Source of the DNA: Corallochytrium limacisporum
Taxonomy: Eukaryota > Opisthokonta
DNA: 64,000 bases
Reading direction: 5' to 3'
Assembly: GCA_002811645.1 (NCBI GenBank)
Contig: PDIP01000049.1
Span: forward strand, 72,638-136,637
Each line of letters starts with the position of its first letter. The stretch's first letter is position 1. The position numbers and the translations under genes were made by a program. Shown piece by piece: positions 59,601 through 64,000 of the stretch. Under the pieces are notes generated by a model. The model searched no databases. It had not been told where the DNA came from and saw only the letters and a program-made list of their open reading frames with translations.

Positions 59601-61788
59601 ATTGGCGATCCAAATGACGGAGGTGGTCGAGGCGTTCGGACCAAGTGGGGTGCTACGAGGTGTGATCTCACCACATGTGCAGGTGATGAAATTTGTCTAC
59701 GCCTGCCACTTGGCAGAGAATGGGTATCCCGTGCGGGCATTGCGGTATATTGACTCTATTGGCGCACTCTTGCGTCGTGCCGGATCCATGATCGTCCGGC
59801 GTTATGACCGCACGTTCCTGCGCAGTTTACTTGCTAAGCGTAACAAATTGTACAATCAGCTTGGAGAAGACAAGGGCAAATTCAGCAATACTGTAGCCTT
59901 CTGGATAAACCTCAAGAAAGTCCTGGACAACTACATTCCGGAAAATGTTCTGGATCGGTCTACCGCACACACGTCCGTACAGGGTCCCAAGGGAATCGCC
60001 ACCAAATCCGTTGGGCCCGAAGAACCCGTCGAACCGGCGGCAGTCAACGACACATACGCCACGGGTGTAGCCGAGACGTCCGGTCTCCAAACAGAAGGCA
60101 TTACTGAGCATGAAGTGCCTGCTGCAGGACAAGAAGATTTTGACCAACAGGGCTATGTACAAGAGAATTATGACCAACAGGACTATAATCAACCAGATTA
60201 TGATCAACAGGGATACGACCAAGAGGGCTATGACCAGGAAGGGTACGATCAACAAGGCTTTGATCAAGAAGGTTACGATCAACATCAGGAAGGGTATGGC
60301 GAACAGGAAGGCCATGGCGAGCTGGAAGGCTACGACCAGCAAGGATACGACCAGCAAGGATACGACCAGCAAGGCTACGACCAGCAAGGATACGACCAGC
60401 AAGGCTACGATCAGCAAGGCTACGACCAGCAAGGCTACGATCAGCAAGGCTACGACCAGCAAGGCTATGACCAGCAACAAGGCCATGACCAGCAACAAGG
60501 CCATGACCAGCAACAAGGCCATGACCAGCAACAAGGCTATGACCAGCAACAAGGCTATGACCAGCAACAAGGCTATGACCAGCAACAAGGCCACGACCAA
60601 CAGGGCCACGACCAACAAGGTTACGGCCAACAAGGCTACGGCCAACAGCAGGGCTACGACCAGCAACCAGAATCTGACCAACAACAAGGTCTTGGTCAGC
60701 AAGGTTACGAACATCAGGAGCAACAACAAGGGTTTGACAACCAAGCGGTTCAAAACGGCCAGCAAGGATACGAGCAGCAAGGATACGAGCAGCACGGATT
60801 CGAGCAGCAAGGATTTGAACAGCAAGGATTCCAGCAGCAAGGATTTGAACAGCAAGGCTTTGAACAACAAGGGTTCGAACAAGAGGGCTTTGAACAACAA
60901 GGGTTTGATCAACAGGGCTATGGCCAGCAAGGATTCGAGCAACCGGGAACTGAAGAGGCAACGGATCTCGATGGAGGCAACGACCAGGCGGCTTCGGCAG
61001 CTCCTCCTCCAAATGGACAGAACGGCGGGTTCGAGTCACAAGGAATGTACGGCGGTGGCATGGGTGGTAACCAGCCGCTACAACAGCAGCAACATGGTGC
61101 ATTTGGACAGGCACCCCCGCCGATGATGGGTGCTTCTGACAGCCAAGCCCCACCACAAACCATGATGGGACAGCACCAGCAGCAACCGCCGGACCAAGGC
61201 GGATTCTTTGGCCAGCCGCCACAGCAGCAGACGCAGCAGATACAGCCTCCTGCCTCGACAGCACAACCGCAGACGGCCGAACCGGCAGCGTTGCAGCATC
61301 CAGAGCCTCCATCAGCCGCGCAACCCCAAGCCCATGAGCAAACACAGCATCAACAGGCTGGAGCTGACCAACAGCAGCAGGCTGGTGGGGATAACCAGAA
61401 GCAGCAAGAGCAAAGCAGTGGTGGAGGAGGAGGCTTCCTGGGTTCGTTTGTTGCCAGCACCGTGGGCTCCTTCTTTGGTAGTGCCGCTGCTGGTAAACAA
61501 GCGCACCTGGACACCGGTGGCAGTCTGTACTACAACCAGGAACTTGGCAAATGGGTCGAGCGTGGTAAGGAAAAGGAAGTGGCCGAGGAAACGAAGTTAG
61601 CACCGCCACCGATGAGCTCGCAGAGCAGTGCTGGTGGACTGAGCCAGCCCGGGTCTATGGGTGGATCATCAGCCCCACAGCGCTTGGGGGGTAAAGCCCG
61701 ACGAAGCGCAAAAAATCGTTATGTCGTCGAAGGTGCCAAGACGACAGCATCCCAGGCCGATTCTATGGACATGAACATGTTCCGTTGA
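56641..61788 (+). CDS. SEC16: COPII scaffold Sec16, with prion-like repeat region
   Basis: Sec16 organises ER exit sites by binding Sec13, Sec23 and Sec24. The 1715 residues begin with a Gln/Pro/Asn-rich region (1-570) punctuated by short FFGQ/LFG-type motifs (DFFGQ, GLFG, DFFAG). The ancestral coatomer element follows at about 645-945: LSEFCAVLVECRG, RTRLGEMMSLLMEGKDEAACAVAL, NLWEHALLVAKQIGEDKY, NHREAAHIVWTLAGVP. Then Q-repeat sequence (about 1157-1440), and the C-terminal Sec23-binding-type motif SLYYNQELGKWVERGKE (about 1628-1645) ends the protein. The middle pieces are clear; the Q-rich ends are less conserved in other fungi. It is intron-free, and the start is the only credible Met. Confidence 0.87.
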   Translation: MANPFASYFSQDTAGGQSNAFGAFNDTSKQNHSQDAAYHHQQQPPQNAHAWNPTGQHQQQPPPQHHQQASAPSGNDFFAQAHQQSQQGAPGSGHDFFNQPHAQSQVPPQTVQPPPVPQPQQQQQQQHAPAAAADFFSQQAPVPGSGNDFFGQQQPQQTAAAPPVPLHQSAPDQPSAPPVEVSASPQAPPEPTPVTHVLEQHQPHAGNNRADGSFFDKAQPEAAGGTGVFDQHAQQVHAGGVFGQSEAQQPQQHHQAQPPTSDFFGDQLGGQQQQTAGGLFGQQPSVGSDQHVPAADVGAPPQKEQPNTDAPGHSAPPSVPQMNSNETQPPASAPPPPQQQASQSNDFFAGPAASAASVQNTSGLFGDPPTGGDSSGLFGGAAAAGGEGGSNDFWKQPPPPQNPPAHTPPAEVPVVKERQHMRHLSHDVGAGEFETPGYLSGQPNGNAFEDGDADETLSQPEPGDFEGAEEVDALRLSSDHGKSQPLPPTIAHTDPPNDPPTEPAVEEPEPTIPPPPPPSKQITPQPSTGPLGPPVDTAALFGAASSTTGAAAAAPPVSGGLFGAPAVQEQQAAPPPANTAGLFDAPQHAAPPAVFKGQAQSLQTDPPQSSQAETQTPRAEKVTSETQTARSNREAVEKGAAATAALFKGLDDPKHAVADYDTDLDFMPKDMLGQDILSHSQVEGLFSGLDPEQKTLAEFPGPIFDLFAGKGVADAETLVSILRRRAVKERSDAPTSPNAGMLSEFCAVLVECRGGVFDKSSDRPHRLLSAFLRDDRGRSAYPNEFAAHSTHVGDRTRLGEMMSLLMEGKDEAACAVALSANLWEHALLVAKQIGEDKYKEVVRRIAQVMSVTDGTTPLGVYYSLLADDVENLFTRYPIDPKQWKRYTSIILHSKSRRKNALLARIAQQLWDQNHREAAHIVWTLAGVPLKPAQSSSPGVSLFGDLRDIREQGKEFAVFGFAPDNAGGDTIATDEDTAIPEMELKSPILAIQMTEVVEAFGPSGVLRGVISPHVQVMKFVYACHLAENGYPVRALRYIDSIGALLRRAGSMIVRRYDRTFLRSLLAKRNKLYNQLGEDKGKFSNTVAFWINLKKVLDNYIPENVLDRSTAHTSVQGPKGIATKSVGPEEPVEPAAVNDTYATGVAETSGLQTEGITEHEVPAAGQEDFDQQGYVQENYDQQDYNQPDYDQQGYDQEGYDQEGYDQQGFDQEGYDQHQEGYGEQEGHGELEGYDQQGYDQQGYDQQGYDQQGYDQQGYDQQGYDQQGYDQQGYDQQGYDQQQGHDQQQGHDQQQGHDQQQGYDQQQGYDQQQGYDQQQGHDQQGHDQQGYGQQGYGQQQGYDQQPESDQQQGLGQQGYEHQEQQQGFDNQAVQNGQQGYEQQGYEQHGFEQQGFEQQGFQQQGFEQQGFEQQGFEQEGFEQQGFDQQGYGQQGFEQPGTEEATDLDGGNDQAASAAPPPNGQNGGFESQGMYGGGMGGNQPLQQQQHGAFGQAPPPMMGASDSQAPPQTMMGQHQQQPPDQGGFFGQPPQQQTQQIQPPASTAQPQTAEPAALQHPEPPSAAQPQAHEQTQHQQAGADQQQQAGGDNQKQQEQSSGGGGGFLGSFVASTVGSFFGSAAAGKQAHLDTGGSLYYNQELGKWVERGKEKEVAEETKLAPPPMSSQSSAGGLSQPGSMGGSSAPQRLGGKARRSAKNRYVVEGAKTTASQADSMDMNMFR
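60110..60960 (+). repeat. In-frame GYDQQ tandem repeat within SEC16
   Basis: From 60331 ten perfect or near-perfect 15-base units encode YDQQG, then seven 18-base units from 60466 encode YDQQQG or HDQQQG. Degenerate units (GYGQQ, GFEQQ) continue to about 60950. The unit changes between 15 and 18 bases by one CAA/CAG codon, which suggests slippage or unequal exchange that stays in frame. The purine/CAG bias also leaves two other frames open on the antisense strand. Confidence 0.95.
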
Positions 61789-61984
61789 AGCGCATGCCAG
61801 AATAAGCAACAATTTCTTTGTATAGAAGAGTAGTAATAGAACAGCAATAGACCGTTAGATAACATGGGCAGCTTGCAACATGACATCGCTTCAAATGAAC
61901 GAGAAGTTCATATCTAATAAATTCTTTAAAGCTGGGCTACCAAAAATGCCCCTTTTTGTTATACATAAGTCTGATAGTGTTTCA

Positions 61985-62302
61985 CTACCCTTTCCTAGAG
62001 TTCTGAAGCTGTTGCTCCCTGAGGCGCAGGTCCCGACCGCGCTGGTGCAACTGGGTCATCTTCTTGGATAGTCTCTGCAGCTTTGCAACGTAGAGGGGTA
62101 GAGCGTTCAGTGCTCGCAAAGCTTCCTCATTATTTCTCTCGAACTCTGCATAACGGTCATATTGTTTCTTGCAAGTCGTTTCTAATCCCTTGGCATGCAG
62201 TTCTACTTCCTTTAGCTGTTCCACAGACCGCACAAAATGCGGTTCGATCCCGCCTTTCGCGCTGGTGGCCAAAGTTGTGTGCGCTGCCGGAGTGGTTGAC
62301 AT
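61985..62302 (-). CDS. Small coiled-coil protein, BLOC-1/BORC-like (tentative)
   Basis: 105 residues from ATG 62300-62302 (TTG upstream rejected). Almost wholly helical: VRSVEQLKEVELHAKGLETTCKKQYDRYAEFERN then LPLYVAKLQRLSKKMTQLHQRGRDLRLREQQLQ. The length and helix pattern fit small subunits of the BLOC-1/BORC lysosome/vacuole positioning complexes, but other coiled-coil adaptors cannot be excluded. Convergent with SEC16, about 200 bases apart. Confidence 0.5.
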   Translation of the reverse strand: MSTTPAAHTTLATSAKGGIEPHFVRSVEQLKEVELHAKGLETTCKKQYDRYAEFERNNEEALRALNALPLYVAKLQRLSKKMTQLHQRGRDLRLREQQLQNSRKG

Positions 62303-63348
62303 GGCGCTCAAGCAACAGTGCCCATTAGTTCAACTTCCAGCCAACAAACGCCTTCTGTTTCGGTCAATGCATGACTAGTAAACCTTCTGATCTACCCTTT
62401 ACAAGTCATTCCAGCACTCGTGGTCCGTATGCGTTCGTTTTGCTTTCCTCTGGCTTTTCCTTGCGAAGGAGGTCCGAGAAAGAAAGCCCCCGGGGAAGGG
62501 GGGGAGGGGGCTCGTAAGTTGTTGTGCCCTTTTATGAACAACCCTCACCGCCCCCCCCCCTTCACCGAGGCAGAAGCCAACCGCCTCCCAGACCCTAAGC
62601 TTCGGAAAGGGGAGAGGGCGAACGGTTTCCACTACGGTACCCCCGTTGGTTTGAGGGAGTGTGTACGTGCCCGATACAAAAGTGGCCTATGGGTCATTTT
62701 ACTGCCCGCGCCTTCGCGCTTCCAAAACGTTTCGTTCTCCGGTCCGTCACCCCCCTCCCCCGCCCTCCCTCTCTGCGGTTCTTCTCCCCCCCAAGCGGAA
62801 ATCGGGAAGGTTTTGCTTGCGGGGCCGGATTCGAGGCAGTGGAGGTGGTACCCATCGCCATTAGGCCCCCCCCCCCCCGGGGGCACCGGGCGGCGGAGGA
62901 GCTTCTGCGTCCCTCACTGCTGGCCCAGCCCGAAGGGTGAGAGACTGCGTGGCTTGGCTGACTGGCGGCCTTTGCGTGATGGGGCCGTGTGGGAAGCGCG
63001 GCCCGCTTGGCGTTTGGGGAACCAAACCTTCCGATCGGACCCAGGGGACACACAGCCCATCGCTGATGGGGGTCCATTGCGGCTCATTTATGCAGTTCTG
63101 TTTCGCAATTTGCTAGTAAAGAAGAGTAGCTGCATTGTGGTATTAGAGGTTGAAAACGAGGCGTCTATCAAAGTCAAAGATACTACGCAGCGGAATTTGT
63201 TCGATCGCGTATGTGCAGCATTGTGGTTGATGCGACAGGGTGTCACAAGCATAGAATGTATTTTTGAAGGGAAATTCAGCTGCTTACAAGATTAATATCG
63301 ATCCACAAAGACCACTGGCGTGTACGAAGCAATAGTCACATTTGAATC
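62303..63348. other. Spacer with C13G5 upstream of MPP alpha
   Basis: No confirmed gene. Contains CCCCCGGGG at 62488-62496 and C13G5 at 62866-62883. An open frame ends at 63295 with a protein-like last 75 codons (ends FEGKFSCLQD), 53 bases before the MPP alpha ATG; see the rejected list. Confidence 0.5.
62866..62883. repeat. CnGn palindrome (C13G5)
   Basis: Thirteen C then five G about 465 bases upstream of the MPP alpha start codon. Confidence 0.85.
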
Positions 63349-64000
63349 ATGCTAAAGAGGATACTAACGCCGACCGTGTCCGTTCAGGGACGCCGTAGCT
63401 TTAGTGTTTTCAGCCAAAAGTTTAAAGAAGCCACAGAGTCATCCAGACTTAAGGCGGACAAAACCCAATCGCTCCCATTGTCGGAGCCTTGGCCGACTCT
63501 GCCGCCAAATGACGTTCTCTACAGCCCTGCGGCCAAGTCTAGCTCGACTAAGATCAGTCGCGTTGGGGACAATGAATACGGACTGTTGGTGGCCAGTGAT
63601 AATTTTCACGATCGGCTGGCCAGTATCTGTGTTCTGGTTGAGGCAGGTAGTCGGTACCAGGACGGGCGAAAAGATCTTGGAGTGGTTCATGCTCTGGACC
63701 GGATGGCATACATGTCAACACAGACCCAAGCAGCAAGGGAAGTTGTGCAAAAAGTAGAGCAATTGGGAGGCAATGTTACCCATCAGTTGTCCCGTGACGG
63801 TCTTACCTATACGGCGACGGTAATGAAGCACCAAATCCCGGAGGCCATTGCCTTGCTCAGTGATATTATCACCCGCCCTCAATTTAGTGAAGTTGAATTG
63901 GAGGAAGTCAAGCCGTCACTGCTCTTTGATACACAGGAGGCAGCCACGCGCCCTGAAGTCTACGTTCCCGAGCTGCTGCACGCTGCTGCGTTCGGTGATG
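63349..64000 (+). CDS. MAS2: Mitochondrial processing peptidase alpha subunit (5' part)
   Basis: MPP removes presequences of imported mitochondrial proteins; the alpha subunit recognises substrate. The gene runs off the window after 217 codons. ATG at 63349 opens a basic presequence (MLKRILTPTVSVQGRRSFSVF). The M16-family core is clear: KISRVGDNEYGLLVASDNFHDRLASICVLVEAGSRYQDGR, then GVVHALDRMAYMST (alpha lacks the zinc HxxEH of beta), LGGNVTHQLSRDGLTYTATV and PEVYVPELLHAAAFGD. The alpha assignment rests on LDRMA in place of HFLEH. The alternative would be the related bc1 complex core protein 2, but AGSRYQ...LDRMAYMST and the ELLHAAAF ending match MPP alpha better. Confidence 0.86.
   Translation, partial: MLKRILTPTVSVQGRRSFSVFSQKFKEATESSRLKADKTQSLPLSEPWPTLPPNDVLYSPAAKSSSTKISRVGDNEYGLLVASDNFHDRLASICVLVEAGSRYQDGRKDLGVVHALDRMAYMSTQTQAAREVVQKVEQLGGNVTHQLSRDGLTYTATVMKHQIPEAIALLSDIITRPQFSEVELEEVKPSLLFDTQEAATRPEVYVPELLHAAAFGD

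Noticed and set aside
60101-61609. Long antisense open frame across the SEC16 repeat
   Set aside because: Repeats of CAG/CAA codons lack stops in the other frames, giving Leu/Val/Ala-rich shadow proteins. The sense frame has real domains.
62420-63295. Open frame upstream of MPP alpha
   Set aside because: The first 210 codons are low-complexity Arg/Pro/Ser sequence. The last 75 codons look more protein-like, so a 3' exon remains possible, but no acceptor was convincing.
1-64000. CRISPR array, insertion sequence, rRNA genes or prokaryotic operon structure
   Set aside because: No spaced direct repeats, transposase-like frame or rRNA-like block was seen; gene structure and signals are eukaryotic.

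Overview
The window reads as nuclear DNA of an early-diverging (non-Dikarya) fungus. YME2/RNA12, Sec16, a kinase with a KA1-like tail and a MAN1/Src1-type protein point to a fungus. A KDEL-tailed GRP94, a HAUS5-like augmin subunit and a UBTD-type ubiquitin-domain protein are not what a Saccharomyces- or Aspergillus-type genome usually shows. A zoopagomycete such as Dimargaritales/Kickxellomycotina is my guess from style (intron-poor genes, GC-rich low-complexity spacers); the sequence does not prove it. Most genes are single long exons. Short introns are inferred only in one microgene (25011-25315).

Layout, left to right: COG2(-), UBTD-like ubiquitin-domain protein(-), START lipid-transfer protein(-), YME2(-), an unrecognised tetraspan membrane protein(+), a 4.2 kb gene-poor spacer with a 263-base assembly gap, a beta-helix (pectate-lyase-like) protein(+), a Nudix hydrolase(-), a small hypothetical(+), GRP94(-), a probable spliced microgene(-), ARL2(+), two tandem 4-coumarate-CoA-ligase-like enzymes(-,-), a GH114 secreted glycosidase(-), a HAUS5-like augmin subunit(-), a divergent Trm1(-), PPP4R2/Psy4(-), a KA1-type Ser/Thr kinase(+), GAA1(-), a LEM-less MAN1/Src1 protein(+), a small basic hypothetical(-), SEC16(+), a coiled-coil small protein(-) and the 5' part of mitochondrial processing peptidase alpha(+).

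No metabolic cluster or mobile element is evident. The genes are mostly housekeeping: secretory pathway (COG2, SEC16, GRP94, GAA1), mitochondrion (YME2, MPP alpha, one acyl-CoA ligase), microtubules (ARL2, HAUS5), nuclear envelope (MAN1/Src1), and tRNA modification. The accessory-looking loci are the GH114 enzyme, the beta-helix protein, the orphan tetraspan protein and the ligase pair.

The most unusual non-coding signal is a recurrent CnGn palindrome (for example C10G10 at 29490-29509) present in most long spacers and absent from the long coding regions. A composite inverted repeat at 8002-8088 is a second structure with no obvious explanation. All functional calls are from reading motifs; no database search was run.
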